Positions 17,632 through 27,270 of a stretch of DNA of 64,000 nucleotides are shown piece after piece. Location: NCBI RefSeq assembly GCF_000143685.1, contig NC_014328.1:1240001-1304000 (forward strand), in the 5' to 3' direction. A program made the translations under genes and the position numbers. A model generated the notes under the pieces. It searched no databases and was not told the origin of the DNA. It saw only the letters and a program-made list of their open reading frames with translations. Source of the DNA: Clostridium ljungdahlii DSM 13528. Lineage in GTDB: Bacteria; Bacillota; Clostridia; Clostridiales; Clostridiaceae. Position 1 is the first letter of the stretch; each line of letters starts with the position of its first letter.

Positions 17632-18663
17632 ATGAAATTTTTAGTTGTAGGAGATCCTATGTTATCTTCAAAAACATTGAGTGGTGCTGTACACGATATT
17701 TTTGGCAGTGATACAGAGGTAAAGGAAGTAGATTGGAAGCCAGCAAGCGACGATGAGTTCTGGTATTTGAGAAGCCAAGTAGAAAAACTTGGACCAAGTG
17801 CAGGAAAACCGCCTAAGGAATTAGACGAAGCAGTTAAGGATGTAGATGTAATTATTACTCATCATACACCTATAAGTGAAAAATTGATAAATGCAAGTAA
17901 TGCATCTTATATAGGTGTTTGCAGGGGCGGAGTTGAAAACGTAGATGTTAAAGCAGCAAAGGCAAAGGGTATCAAGGTAATGAGAACTATGGGACGTAAT
18001 GCACAAGCTGTTTCTGATTTTACTATAGCTCTTATGTTGGCACAACTTCGTAATATAGCAAAAGGCCATGAAGCACTTATTAAAGGAGAATGGAAGAAGA
18101 AATATGCTAATTCAAGTTTTATGGGCGATATGGCCGATAAGACAATAGGATTAGTTGGATTTGGTTATATTGGAAAACTAGTTGCCCAAAAATTATCGGG
18201 ATTTGATGTGAGTATCGTTGTTTACGATCCTTTTGTAAAAGAAGATGTATTAGAAAAATATAATGTAAAAGCAGTTTCATTGGAAGAGTTATGCAAGCAA
18301 TCAGATATAATTAGTGTTCATGCAAGACTTAGCGAGGAAACTAAAGGACTTATTGGTGAAAAGGAACTTTCATTAATGAAATCTACTGCATATTTAATTA
18401 ATACAGCCCGAGCAGGTTTAATTGATGAGGCTGCATTAATTGATGCATTGCAGCAGCATAAGATTGGTGGAGCAGCACTTGATGTATTTTGGACTGAACC
18501 ATTACAAAAAGACCATCCATTACACAAATTGGAGAATGTAACAATTACACCACACCTTGCTGGTGCAACAAATGATACTTTTAACAAGACTCCATACTTG
18601 TTATTAAGAGAATTTAAAAAATATTTAGAAACCCATGAAGAATCAAGCTGGTTGGTTAAATAA
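17632..18663 (+). CDS. D-2-hydroxyacid dehydrogenase, PGDH-like (YoaD-type)
   Basis: A 343-residue NAD-dependent D-2-hydroxyacid dehydrogenase. The Rossmann motif is GLVGFGYIGKLVAQ (about residues 170-185), the catalytic region is NTARAGLID, and the C-terminal His segment is TPHLAGAT. It lacks the ACT/regulatory tail of serine-pathway SerA and is longer at the N-terminus than formate/lactate dehydrogenases. It probably oxidises a (phospho)sugar acid made by the preceding kinase. The RBS GGGGAGG is strong. Confidence 0.88.
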   Translation: MKFLVVGDPMLSSKTLSGAVHDIFGSDTEVKEVDWKPASDDEFWYLRSQVEKLGPSAGKPPKELDEAVKDVDVIITHHTPISEKLINASNASYIGVCRGGVENVDVKAAKAKGIKVMRTMGRNAQAVSDFTIALMLAQLRNIAKGHEALIKGEWKKKYANSSFMGDMADKTIGLVGFGYIGKLVAQKLSGFDVSIVVYDPFVKEDVLEKYNVKAVSLEELCKQSDIISVHARLSEETKGLIGEKELSLMKSTAYLINTARAGLIDEAALIDALQQHKIGGAALDVFWTEPLQKDHPLHKLENVTITPHLAGATNDTFNKTPYLLLREFKKYLETHEESSWLVK

Positions 18664-18722
18664 GAAGTAATTTTTATAGATATGGAATTAATTTAGTGAT
18701 AATGAATTTTGGAGGGAACTTA

Positions 18723-19619
18723 ATGGATGTTGGATTGATTGGACTTGGAAAGATGGGGTATAATCTTGCATTAAATATGAAGGAGCATGGGCATGATGTT
18801 ACTGCATATGATTGTAATGAACAAAATGTCAAAGAAGCTGAAAAGGATGGATTAACTGGTGCATATAGTGTTGAAGAATTGGTTTCCAAGCTTAAAGGAA
18901 GAAAAGTTGTTTGGCTTATGGTACCCGCAGGAAAACCAGTGGATACTTTAATAGATGATCTTTTGCCTCTCCTTAATAAACATGACATAATAATTGATGG
19001 AGGTAACTCTCATTATAAAGATACCTTGAGAAGATATGAAAAGATTAAGTTAAAAGGAATAGATTTTGTAGATGTTGGAACAAGTGGAGGTATTGAAGGC
19101 GCAAGGTATGGTGCATGTACAATGATAGGTGCACAAGATGAGGTTTTTGAGTATATTGAGCCGTTAATCAAAGATATAAGTGTAGAAAATGGCTATTTGC
19201 ATACAGGTGAAAATGGATCGGGACATTTTGTAAAAATGGTTCATAATGGGATAGAATATGGAATGCTTGAAGCAATTGGAGAGGGATTTGAAGTTCTTGA
19301 AAAAAGTCAGTTCAACTTTGATTTTAAAGAGATAGCTCGAGTATGGAATTATGGATCAGTTATTCGCGGTTGGCTTATGCAGTTAATGGAAGATGCATTC
19401 AAAAATGATCCGAAACTTAGTTCAATAAAAGGAATAATTCATTCTAATGGTGAGGGACTGTGGACAGTACAGGAGGCATTGGAGCTCAAGGTTTCTGCAC
19501 CGGTTATAACTGAGTCCTTATTCACAAGATTTCGTTCAGAAGAAGATGATACATTTACAGGTAAAGTAATAGCTGCACTGAGAAATGAATTTGGTGGACA
19601 TGATGTAGAAAAAGAATAG
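18723..19619 (+). CDS. 6-phosphogluconate dehydrogenase, short (YqeC/GndA) type
   Basis: A 298-residue decarboxylating 6-phosphogluconate dehydrogenase of the short, usually NAD-linked class. It has the N-terminal GLIGLGKMGYNLALNM, the substrate loop GTSGGIEGARYG, and the catalytic lysine/asparagine segment HFVKMVHNGIEYGM. It lacks the extra C-terminal helical domain of the 470-residue enzyme. GGAGGG before ATG 18723 sets the start. Makes ribulose 5-phosphate from gluconate 6-phosphate; last gene before a terminator. Confidence 0.9.
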   Translation: MDVGLIGLGKMGYNLALNMKEHGHDVTAYDCNEQNVKEAEKDGLTGAYSVEELVSKLKGRKVVWLMVPAGKPVDTLIDDLLPLLNKHDIIIDGGNSHYKDTLRRYEKIKLKGIDFVDVGTSGGIEGARYGACTMIGAQDEVFEYIEPLIKDISVENGYLHTGENGSGHFVKMVHNGIEYGMLEAIGEGFEVLEKSQFNFDFKEIARVWNYGSVIRGWLMQLMEDAFKNDPKLSSIKGIIHSNGEGLWTVQEALELKVSAPVITESLFTRFRSEEDDTFTGKVIAALRNEFGGHDVEKE

Positions 19620-19636
19620 TTTGAATTTAATTATTA

Positions 19637-19682
19637 TAAATTAAGGGCTATCTATATGATTTTTAAAATAGCCCTTAATTTA
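19637..19682 (+). terminator. Terminator of the first sugar-acid operon
   Basis: TAAATTAAGGGCTAT pairs with ATAGCCCTTAATTTA across a 16-base loop. The stem is perfect over 15 bp. It separates the first transcription unit from gntP. Confidence 0.8.
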
Positions 19683-19859
19683 TTAGGGCTTATCTTATTG
19701 TAGAGTATTTAAAGCTACTATGCTTTAAATCTTTCTAAGAGCATTTCTAATTGTATTTATCGTTTTTTGTATATTTGAAAATATATTATTAAATTTGCTA
19801 CATAGAAATATAAATTTAGCAAACAAGAAAAAAATTTTTTACAAAAATGTTTTTTTATA

Positions 19860-20098
19860 TTGAAAAAAAATATATGAATGATATACTGTTTATAAAAGAA
19901 ACATTCTTCATGTATTTTATATGTAAACGTATATTTAAAGTGATTATGAAAAAAATTTTTTTAAGGAGGATGATCTATGTTTTAAATCAAGTTATTGAAT
20001 TAAGGATCAAAGACAACATTGTATAGACAAGCATTATATATTTAAAAATTGTGTAAACGGTTTAAAAGAAAAATATTATGCAAAAGGGGAGTTGAATT
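19860..20098 (+). promoter_or_regulatory. gntP promoter, long leader with cre-like site and mini-ORF
   Basis: TTGAAA (19860-19865), a 16-base spacer and TATACT (19882-19887) form a promoter with the same -10 and spacer as the upstream operon. The leader is about 210 bases. TGTAAACGGTTTAA (20052-20065) matches 13 of 14 positions of the CcpA cre consensus and lies downstream of the promoter, where it would repress. A weaker match is at 19922. A very strong SD (AAGGAGGA, from 19963) precedes ATGTTTTAA (19977-19985), a two-codon ORF. Confidence 0.6.
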
Positions 20099-21424
20099 AT
20101 GCCTTTATTAATAGTTGCCTTAGGAATATTATTATTGCTAATTCTTATGATGAAATTTAAAGTAAATGCAATCATTTCATTGATAGTTGTTTCAATTGCT
20201 GTTGGTATAATGGAAGGAATGCCTTTACCAACGGTAGCTACTTCAATTGAGAAGGGAGTTGGATCTACATTAGGTAGTCTTGCATTATTACTGGGATTTG
20301 GTGCTATACTTGGAAAACTCATGACTGATTGTGGTGGAGCACAAAGAATAGCAATGACACTTATAAATAAGTTTGGCAAGAAAAGAATACAAGCTGCTGT
20401 TGTATTAACTGGTTTTATAGTTGGTCTTGCAATGTTTTATGAAGTTGGTTTCGTTTTGCTGATACCATTGGTATTTACTGTAGCATTAGAAGCTGATCTT
20501 CCTGTTCTTTATGTAGGAATTCCTATGGCAATAGCACTTTCTGTTACTCATGGATTTTTACCGCCGCATCCTGGACCAACAGCTATAGCTAGTGTTTACA
20601 AGGCAGATCTGGGTAAGACTCTTATATATGGTATTATTGTGGCAATACCAACAGTAATAATTGCCGGTCCTCTTTTTACGAAGTTTATAAAATGTGATAA
20701 AAAAGTAAGCGATTTGCCAAAAGGTTTGTTTACTGCAAAGATATTTAAAGAAGAGGACATGCCTGGTTTTGGAATAAGTGTATTTACAGCTTTAACTCCA
20801 GTAATTTTCATGGCATTGAATGCTATTGTAAAGCTTACTTCACTTAAAGATACTGTTTTTGCTAAATTTACTGGTTTTATTGGAGAACCAACAATTGCAC
20901 TTTTATTGTCAGTATTAATTGCAATATATACTTTTGGTTTAGCTAGGGGCAGGAAGATAACTGATATTATGAAAACTTCCGAGGAATCAGTAAAGACTAT
21001 AGCTGTAATAATGTTTGTAATAGCAGGTGGTGGAGCATTTAAACAGATACTAATAGATAGTGGTGTAGCTGGTTATATAAAGGTTTTAATGAGTGGAAGT
21101 ACTATTTCACCAATACTTATGGCATGGCTCATAGCTGTTGTAATAAGGCTTGCAGTAGGATCAGCTACGGTTGCTGGAATGACTGCAGCAGGAATGGTAT
21201 TACCGATTATAACAGCAACACATGCAAGCCCTGAACTTATGGTTCTTGCAACTGGAGCAGGAAGCTTGTTTTGCTCACACTTGAATGATGCTGGATTCTG
21301 GATGGTTAAGGAATACTTTGGGTTAACGGTTCCTGAGACTTTGAAAACGTGGTCAGTAGCGGAAACAATCCTTTCGGTTTGTGGTTTGATAGGTGTTTTA
21401 CTATTAAATATGGTTGTCGGATAA
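20099..21424 (+). CDS. gntP: GntP-family gluconate/sugar-acid:H+ symporter
   Basis: A 441-residue polytopic permease of the Gnt family with about 12 hydrophobic segments. Family signatures include LLLGFGAILGKLMTDCGGA and THGFLPPHPGPTAIA, plus the C-terminal LATGAGSLFCSHLNDAGFW. It imports gluconate or a related sugar acid with protons. AGGGGAG precedes ATG 20099. Followed by a second kinase unit, so imported acid can be phosphorylated at once. Confidence 0.92.
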   Translation: MPLLIVALGILLLLILMMKFKVNAIISLIVVSIAVGIMEGMPLPTVATSIEKGVGSTLGSLALLLGFGAILGKLMTDCGGAQRIAMTLINKFGKKRIQAAVVLTGFIVGLAMFYEVGFVLLIPLVFTVALEADLPVLYVGIPMAIALSVTHGFLPPHPGPTAIASVYKADLGKTLIYGIIVAIPTVIIAGPLFTKFIKCDKKVSDLPKGLFTAKIFKEEDMPGFGISVFTALTPVIFMALNAIVKLTSLKDTVFAKFTGFIGEPTIALLLSVLIAIYTFGLARGRKITDIMKTSEESVKTIAVIMFVIAGGGAFKQILIDSGVAGYIKVLMSGSTISPILMAWLIAVVIRLAVGSATVAGMTAAGMVLPIITATHASPELMVLATGAGSLFCSHLNDAGFWMVKEYFGLTVPETLKTWSVAETILSVCGLIGVLLLNMVVG

Positions 21425-21586
21425 AATAGGACAATCCGTAGAATTCTAGAAATAGATAATTCTTATGTTTATTCCAATGATTCTTATTTAATTTAAAGAT
21501 AGGTTATATCAATTAGAATCGGTTTAAAATATCATATTTAATTCAGTAAGATATAGAATTTTATAAAATTAAGAAGGTGTAGTAAC

Positions 21587-23107
21587 TTGAGTGAAAGGGT
21601 TTATTTGGGAATCGATATTGGAACTAGTGGGATAAGATCAAATGTATTTGATATAAAAGGTAATCAAATAGGTTTTGATTATAAAGAATATCCGACTATT
21701 TGTACTGAACGAGGAATGTTAGAACTCGATCCTGATGTTGTATTTAAATCACTTATAGAAGTAGTTAAGAATTCTATTGATAAATGCAATTTATCATTTA
21801 ATGATATAAGATCTATTGGTATGAGTTCTCAGATGCACAGCTTTCTTGCAGTAGATAGAAATGGAAATAATCTTACAAACGTTATTACATGGGGTGATAC
21901 AAGGTCTATAGATGAAGCAAGATTTATAGAAAAAAATTATGATTGCAATAAATTGTACAGAAAAACTGGCTGCAGGGTACAACATCCAATGTATCCTCTG
22001 AGCAATATACTATGGGTTAAAAATAAAATGCCGCAAGTTTTTAAAAATACTTATAAATTTGTCACTATCAAAGAATATATTATTTTTAAACTGAGTGGTA
22101 AATTTGTAATTGATGTTACGGATGCTTCAGCAATGGGTTGTCTGAATATAAATAATTTTCAGTGGGATGAATATATTTTAAAAAATATATTGCAAATAGA
22201 TTCAGATAGATTTGGTGAAGTCAAGGAATGCACCTATGTAGTGCCAGGCATTAAAAGTGAATATGCACGGCAAATGGGAATAAAAATTGATACGCCGTTA
22301 GTAATAGGATCAGGCGATGGAATAATGGCAAATATAGGATGCGGGGGCTTTGATGATACATCAATGTCATGTACAATTGGCACCAGTGGAGCTTTGAGGA
22401 TTGCTGTAAATAAACCACTTTTTGATGAAGAACAGAGGACGTGGTGTTACTGTTTTACTAAAGATACATGGGTAGCCGGTGGAGCAATAAATAATGGAGG
22501 AATAGTTCTCAAGTATTTTAGAAACCAATTTAGACAGCAGTTTGAAAAAGAAGCTTCTGAAGCTAAATATGATAATATTTATCACCTTTTTGATTACTAT
22601 GCTTCACAGATAGATCCTGGGAGCAATGGATTGACCTTTTTACCATTTATAACAGGAGAGAGAGCACCTGGTTGGAATGCAGATGCAACTGGGTCATTAG
22701 TTGGATTAAGGTTTATGCATGATAAAAGACATATTATAAGAGCATCTATGGAAGGCGTTATTTATAATATGTATTCAATATACAGGATGATAGAAAAAAT
22801 TGATGGTAATGTCCAGCAGATAATTGCAAATGGCGGATATGCAAATTCAGATATATGGTTGCAAATTCAGGCAGATATTTTTAATAAAGAAATAGCAGTT
22901 GCAGGAATAACAGAAGCTTCTGTTTTTGGAGCAGCGTATACCGGAATGGTGGCTGTGGGAGACATAAAAAGTTTGAAGGATCCCATACCTAAGATGAAAC
23001 CTGTTAAAGTGATAAAACCAAATAGTAAAAATGTTGAAGTCTACAAGGATATGTATAAAAGATTTTTAAATTACTATACAGCTATTTTGGGAAAACAATT
23101 ATTTTAA
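21587..23107 (+). CDS. FGGY-family gluconokinase-like kinase (second)
   Basis: A 506-residue FGGY kinase beginning at TTG with AAGAAGGTG upstream. It has the P-loop GIDIGTSGIRSNVFD, ITWGDTRS, and LPFITGERAPGWNADATG, which resembles bacterial gluconokinase GntK of the FGGY type. Its place after GntP supports gluconate 6-kinase activity. It is clearly different from the first kinase at 16057, which suggests two substrates. Confidence 0.85.
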   Translation: MSERVYLGIDIGTSGIRSNVFDIKGNQIGFDYKEYPTICTERGMLELDPDVVFKSLIEVVKNSIDKCNLSFNDIRSIGMSSQMHSFLAVDRNGNNLTNVITWGDTRSIDEARFIEKNYDCNKLYRKTGCRVQHPMYPLSNILWVKNKMPQVFKNTYKFVTIKEYIIFKLSGKFVIDVTDASAMGCLNINNFQWDEYILKNILQIDSDRFGEVKECTYVVPGIKSEYARQMGIKIDTPLVIGSGDGIMANIGCGGFDDTSMSCTIGTSGALRIAVNKPLFDEEQRTWCYCFTKDTWVAGGAINNGGIVLKYFRNQFRQQFEKEASEAKYDNIYHLFDYYASQIDPGSNGLTFLPFITGERAPGWNADATGSLVGLRFMHDKRHIIRASMEGVIYNMYSIYRMIEKIDGNVQQIIANGGYANSDIWLQIQADIFNKEIAVAGITEASVFGAAYTGMVAVGDIKSLKDPIPKMKPVKVIKPNSKNVEVYKDMYKRFLNYYTAILGKQLF

Positions 23108-23138
23108 TTGTGTAAGTATTGGAAAAGAGGTAGTAAAT

Positions 23139-24062
23139 ATGGGAAAGATATTAATTACGCCAAGGTCATTCGGTAAGCATAGTAAGAAGCCTTTTGAATT
23201 ACTTAAGCAAAGAGGATTTGAACTTGTTGTAAATCCATATGGGAGAATTTTGACTCAAGATGAAATGATTAAAGAAGTTGCGGATGTAGATGGGATTATT
23301 ATAGGAGTAGATCCATTAAATGCTGAAGTTTTAAAACATGCAAAAAAATTGAAAGTAATATCAAAATATGGTGTTGGAACTGATAATATTGATCTTAATT
23401 ATGCAAAAAACAACAATATAACTATAACTATAACAAAAGGAGCAAATTCAGATGCAGTTGCTGATTATGCATTTGCACTTATGATTTCAGTTGCAAGAAA
23501 AATTGTAACGATAGACAGAGGCTGCAGAAAACTTGATTGGAGTAAAGTTACAAGTATTGGCATGTATGGAAAAACACTTGGATTAATTGGACTTGGAAAT
23601 ATAGGTAAAGGAGTCGCAAAGAGAGCTAAGGGTTTTGACATGAAAGTTTTAGCTTATGACGTGTACAAAGATATGAATTTTGCTTCTAGAAATAATGTAC
23701 AGTACGTAACTATTGAAAAAATATTAAAGGAAGCTGATTTTATTAGTATTCATCTTCCACTTACTAAAGAAACCAAATATATAATTGGAGAAAAAGAGTT
23801 AAACATGATGAAAGAAAATGCGGTGATAGTAAATACTGCGAGAGGTGGATTAATAGATGAAAATGCACTATATGATGCATTGAAAAATAATAGAATTTGG
23901 GGTGCAGGTATAGATGTTTTTGAACAGGAGCCACCTAAAAATAAAGAACTACTTGATTTGAACAATATAGTTGTAGGTTCACATTGTGCAGCATCAACCT
24001 TTGAGGCAGTTGACAATATGGGAATTATGGCAGCAAACAATATTATTGAAAATATAAAATAA
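23139..24062 (+). CDS. D-2-hydroxyacid dehydrogenase (phosphoglycerate dehydrogenase-like)
   Basis: A 307-residue NAD-dependent D-2-hydroxyacid dehydrogenase: GLIGLGNIGKGVAKRA Rossmann motif near residue 150, NTARGGLIDENAL catalytic region, and SHCAAST near the C-terminus. It has no ACT domain. A possible role is interconversion of a 2-keto and a 2-hydroxy sugar acid in the gluconate/KDPG pathway (inference). It sits 31 bases after the kinase and 23 before the aldolase. Confidence 0.85.
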   Translation: MGKILITPRSFGKHSKKPFELLKQRGFELVVNPYGRILTQDEMIKEVADVDGIIIGVDPLNAEVLKHAKKLKVISKYGVGTDNIDLNYAKNNNITITITKGANSDAVADYAFALMISVARKIVTIDRGCRKLDWSKVTSIGMYGKTLGLIGLGNIGKGVAKRAKGFDMKVLAYDVYKDMNFASRNNVQYVTIEKILKEADFISIHLPLTKETKYIIGEKELNMMKENAVIVNTARGGLIDENALYDALKNNRIWGAGIDVFEQEPPKNKELLDLNNIVVGSHCAASTFEAVDNMGIMAANNIIENIK

Positions 24063-24085
24063 AGATTATAAAGGGGAATTAGACA

Positions 24086-24751
24086 ATGAATAGGGTTAGG
24101 ACAATAATGAAACTGGCGCAGCAAGGAGTTGTAGCAGTAATAAGAGCAGATTCGAAAGAACAGGGACTCAAAATAGTTGATGCTGTAAAAAAAGGTGGCA
24201 TCAAGATGCTTGAAATTACAATGACTGTGCCGGGTGCAATAGACATAATAAAAGAACTTGCTGAGCATTATAAAAATGAAGATGTAGTGATAGGTGCTGG
24301 AACCGTACTTGATGCAGAAACTGCAAGGGCTTGTATACTTGCAGGAGCAAAATATATAGTTAGTCCAAGCTTTAATGCAGATGTTATTAAGTTATGCAAT
24401 AGATATCGTATTTTAGTAATGCCTGGTGCCATGACTGTAAAAGAGGCAGTTGAAGGTTTGGAAGCAGGAGCGGAAATAATAAAGATCTTTCCGGGAAGTG
24501 TTTTCGGACCTCAAATAATTAAAGCTTTTAAAGGACCTATTCCACAGGGTAATTTCATGCCTACAGGTGGAGTGAATTTAGGTAATGTAAAGGAATGGAT
24601 AAAATCAGGAGCTATAGCTGTAGGAACGGGTGGAGATTTGACAAAAGGCGCTAAAACAGGTGACTATGAATTGGTAACTGAAACTGCAAAGAAATTTGTA
24701 CAGGCAGTGAAAGAAGCAAAGGAAGGTAAATACAATAATAATTTCCTATAA
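24086..24751 (+). CDS. eda: KDPG/KHG aldolase
   Basis: A 221-residue class I aldolase that splits 2-keto-3-deoxy-6-phosphogluconate (or 4-hydroxy-2-oxoglutarate) to pyruvate and an aldehyde. It has VVAVIRADS at the N-terminus, MLEITMTVPGA, GAGTVLD, SPSFNADVI, and the Schiff-base lysine segment IIKIFPGS. No 6-phosphogluconate dehydratase (Edd) or KDG kinase is seen in the window, so the source of its substrate is unclear. Confidence 0.92.
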   Translation: MNRVRTIMKLAQQGVVAVIRADSKEQGLKIVDAVKKGGIKMLEITMTVPGAIDIIKELAEHYKNEDVVIGAGTVLDAETARACILAGAKYIVSPSFNADVIKLCNRYRILVMPGAMTVKEAVEGLEAGAEIIKIFPGSVFGPQIIKAFKGPIPQGNFMPTGGVNLGNVKEWIKSGAIAVGTGGDLTKGAKTGDYELVTETAKKFVQAVKEAKEGKYNNNFL

Positions 24752-24769
24752 TAAATTATAGGTATTTAT

Positions 24770-24812
24770 CACCCCTAACATATTTATTTTGTAAATATGT
24801 TAGGGGTGTTGC
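24770..24812 (+). terminator. Strong hairpin after the KDPG aldolase gene
   Basis: CACCCCTAACATATTTA and TAAATATGTTAGGGGTG form a perfect 17-bp stem around TTTTG. No long T-run follows, but the stem is strong and sits at the end of the operon. Confidence 0.75.
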
Positions 24813-24909
24813 TGACAGTACATGTTAAGACATAAATCGACTTTTAATAAATATAATTTACAATAATAGTTAATAATTATATATAAATGATTCGGGGTGT
24901 TGATGTCTT

Positions 24910-27072
24910 ATGCAAAAAAATTACTTAAAAATTTTTTCAGCAATATCAGTTATATTACTAATTGTATTGTTGATTCGCATGATTATCTTTGATTTTAATT
25001 TGTGTAATATAATTATTGCATTTTTTGTTTTGGTTCTGTACTTTATCAGTTTCATTAAATTACATCGTATTGCTAAATCTCTAAAGAATGTCTGTAAACA
25101 AGTTTCAAATATAAAAGGAGGAGATTTGACGGTTGCGATTGAGTCCAGGTCAAATGATGAGCTGGGTATGATAGGAAATTCAATTAATATTATGCTTGAA
25201 AATTTACGTAACCTGTTGAGTTTGATCAACGATGAGGCAGAAGAAATGTCTAAAAAAAGTGTGGAATTTGCATCAGTATCTGATGAAACAAACCGCGGCA
25301 TAAAAGTAATTTCAGCCACAATATCTGAAATTGCTGCAGGGTCTCAAGAAACTGGTGGGATGGCAGTTGAAGCTGCAAATAAGAATAGTCAAGTTTTTGA
25401 ACTGGCCGAGAATACTGCAGAAGAGTCGAAAAAAGTACTTGAAAGTACGCGAAATGTTCTTCAATCGGCAAAAGAAGGACAAATGTTAATTGAAAAATCA
25501 GTATCAGTAATAAATGATATATCCAGTGTTACCGACAATAATACAAAACTTGGTAATGAATTAAAAGGTAAATCAACTGAGGTAAGTGGAATTGTTGATC
25601 TAATAAATAGCATTTCAGATCAAACTAATTTGTTGGCGTTAAATGCTGCGATTGAGGCAGCAAGAGCGGGAGAACACGGCAAGGGATTTGCAGTTGTAGC
25701 TGAGGAAGTTCGCCAATTATCCAATCAGTCACAGCAGGCAGCAAAAAGAATAAATAAAATAATAGAAGGCATGCTTTTAGATACGTCACAAGTAGTTAAG
25801 GCATTTGAAATTATGAGTAAAAGTACTGTCTCGGGTGTAGATACTATAAATAAAGCAAAGTGTAATTTTGAAAGTATTATAAGCAGCATTGAAAAATCAA
25901 GGGAAAAACTACAGCAAGTGGTTACTCATGCGAATAATCAATCAAAAGCTACCAATGATTTGATGTCTACAGTGCATAATGTAGCTGCTATTGCGGAAGA
26001 ATCTTCAGCTTCCACGCAAACTGTATCTGAAAATAGTGAACAAATTTCTAAATCAGTCGCTTCAATAGCTGGAAATGCAAAGAAACTTTCAAATATGGCC
26101 GGCAATTTGGAGCAGGCACTTTTCAAATTTAAGTTTTCAAATGTGAGAACTCTCAGAGTCGGCTTTGAAATGACGAACAATTCTATATGTTATGCCGGTA
26201 TGGAGAGATTTGGACAGGAACTGGAAAAACATACCAATGGCCGGTATAAACTTAAGATTTACCATAGTGCACAACTTGGAACAGGTATGGATATGATAGA
26301 GATGTTAGGTAAAGGTACTCTTGAAATGACATATCCGTCGTTTTCAACATTGGCTTGCTTTGACAAGAGATTTATGATATTTGATTTTCCTTTTATATTC
26401 AAAAATGAGCATATAGCAGACAAAGTACTTAATGGTACTTTTGCAAGAAAGTTATTAGATATGCTTGAGGAGTATGGATTTTATGGACTTGCATTTGCTG
26501 AAAATGGTTTCAGGGATACTACCAATTCTGTACGTCCCATAACAAAGTTAGAAGATATTAAAGGTTTAAGAATCAGGACAATGGAAAATGATTTGCATAT
26601 TGATACATGGAAGTATTTAGGTGCAGAACCTGTACCACTTCCTTATGCAAAATTATATAATGCAATGCGTAAAAAGGAAATAGATGGACAAGAGAATCCT
26701 GTTACGGCAATTTACGGTGATAGATTTGACGAGGTTCAAAAATACTTGACATTGACCCATCATGTATATTCACCATTCGTACTTATGTATTCAAAAAAAT
26801 TGTGGGATACGGTTCCGGAAAACGACAAAAAAATCATTATAGAATGTGCCAAAGAAGGAGCACTTTATACTACAGAGGCTAATAGAAAGAGAGTTGACAG
26901 ATGTTTATCGGAGTTAAAATCCAGAGGAATGAAAGTTGATTCTATAAGTCGGGATGAAATGGTTAAAATTAAGGATGCTGTCAAACCTGTTGTTGATAAA
27001 TACAAAAATGAAATCGGTAAAGAATTAGTAAAAGAGCTATTTGATGAGATTGAAAAAGCTGAAGGAATATAG
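24910..27072 (+). CDS. Methyl-accepting chemoreceptor fused to a C-terminal TRAP (DctP) solute-binding domain
   Basis: A 720-residue chimera. Two hydrophobic helices (about 8-26 and 30-51) with almost no loop between them anchor the protein. A HAMP-like segment and the MCP signalling hairpin follow, with the invariant tip [30 protein letters not shown] split about residues 243-275. From about residue 411 to the end is a TRAP DctP binding domain: GFEMTNNS, the arginine segment KGLRIRTME, and the [14 protein letters not shown] signature. It has no signal peptide, and the topology puts the binding domain in the cytoplasm. A sensor of an internal acid is likely (inference). Confidence 0.9.
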   Translation: MQKNYLKIFSAISVILLIVLLIRMIIFDFNLCNIIIAFFVLVLYFISFIKLHRIAKSLKNVCKQVSNIKGGDLTVAIESRSNDELGMIGNSINIMLENLRNLLSLINDEAEEMSKKSVEFASVSDETNRGIKVISATISEIAAGSQETGGMAVEAANKNSQVFELAENTAEESKKVLESTRNVLQSAKEGQMLIEKSVSVINDISSVTDNNTKLGNELKGKSTEVSGIVDLINSISDQTNLLALNAAIEAARAGEHGKGFAVVAEEVRQLSNQSQQAAKRINKIIEGMLLDTSQVVKAFEIMSKSTVSGVDTINKAKCNFESIISSIEKSREKLQQVVTHANNQSKATNDLMSTVHNVAAIAEESSASTQTVSENSEQISKSVASIAGNAKKLSNMAGNLEQALFKFKFSNVRTLRVGFEMTNNSICYAGMERFGQELEKHTNGRYKLKIYHSAQLGTGMDMIEMLGKGTLEMTYPSFSTLACFDKRFMIFDFPFIFKNEHIADKVLNGTFARKLLDMLEEYGFYGLAFAENGFRDTTNSVRPITKLEDIKGLRIRTMENDLHIDTWKYLGAEPVPLPYAKLYNAMRKKEIDGQENPVTAIYGDRFDEVQKYLTLTHHVYSPFVLMYSKKLWDTVPENDKKIIIECAKEGALYTTEANRKRVDRCLSELKSRGMKVDSISRDEMVKIKDAVKPVVDKYKNEIGKELVKELFDEIEKAEGI

Positions 27073-27270
27073 AAAGTAGTTTCTATTAATTTTTAGATTA
27101 TACTTAAACACTATATTAAAATATAGCCTTTAACTTTAAAGAAATTCTATAACTGGCAAATTCACATATGTTAGTGTGGTCAATATACTGTATTTTTGAT
27201 ATAATATTATATGGAAACATATGTAAAAGGACTATAATGTAAATAACATATTATATTGGGGGAGATGTTG

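Noticed and set aside
23750..24268. 172-residue minus-strand frame across 2-HADH and aldolase genes
   Set aside because: Antisense to two well-supported genes, no RBS or motif.
24910..27072. Chance that the MCP-DctP fusion is two genes joined by a sequencing error
   Set aside because: The frame is continuous through the junction near residue 405-415, with no stop, RBS or start codon suggesting a second gene; accepted as a fusion.
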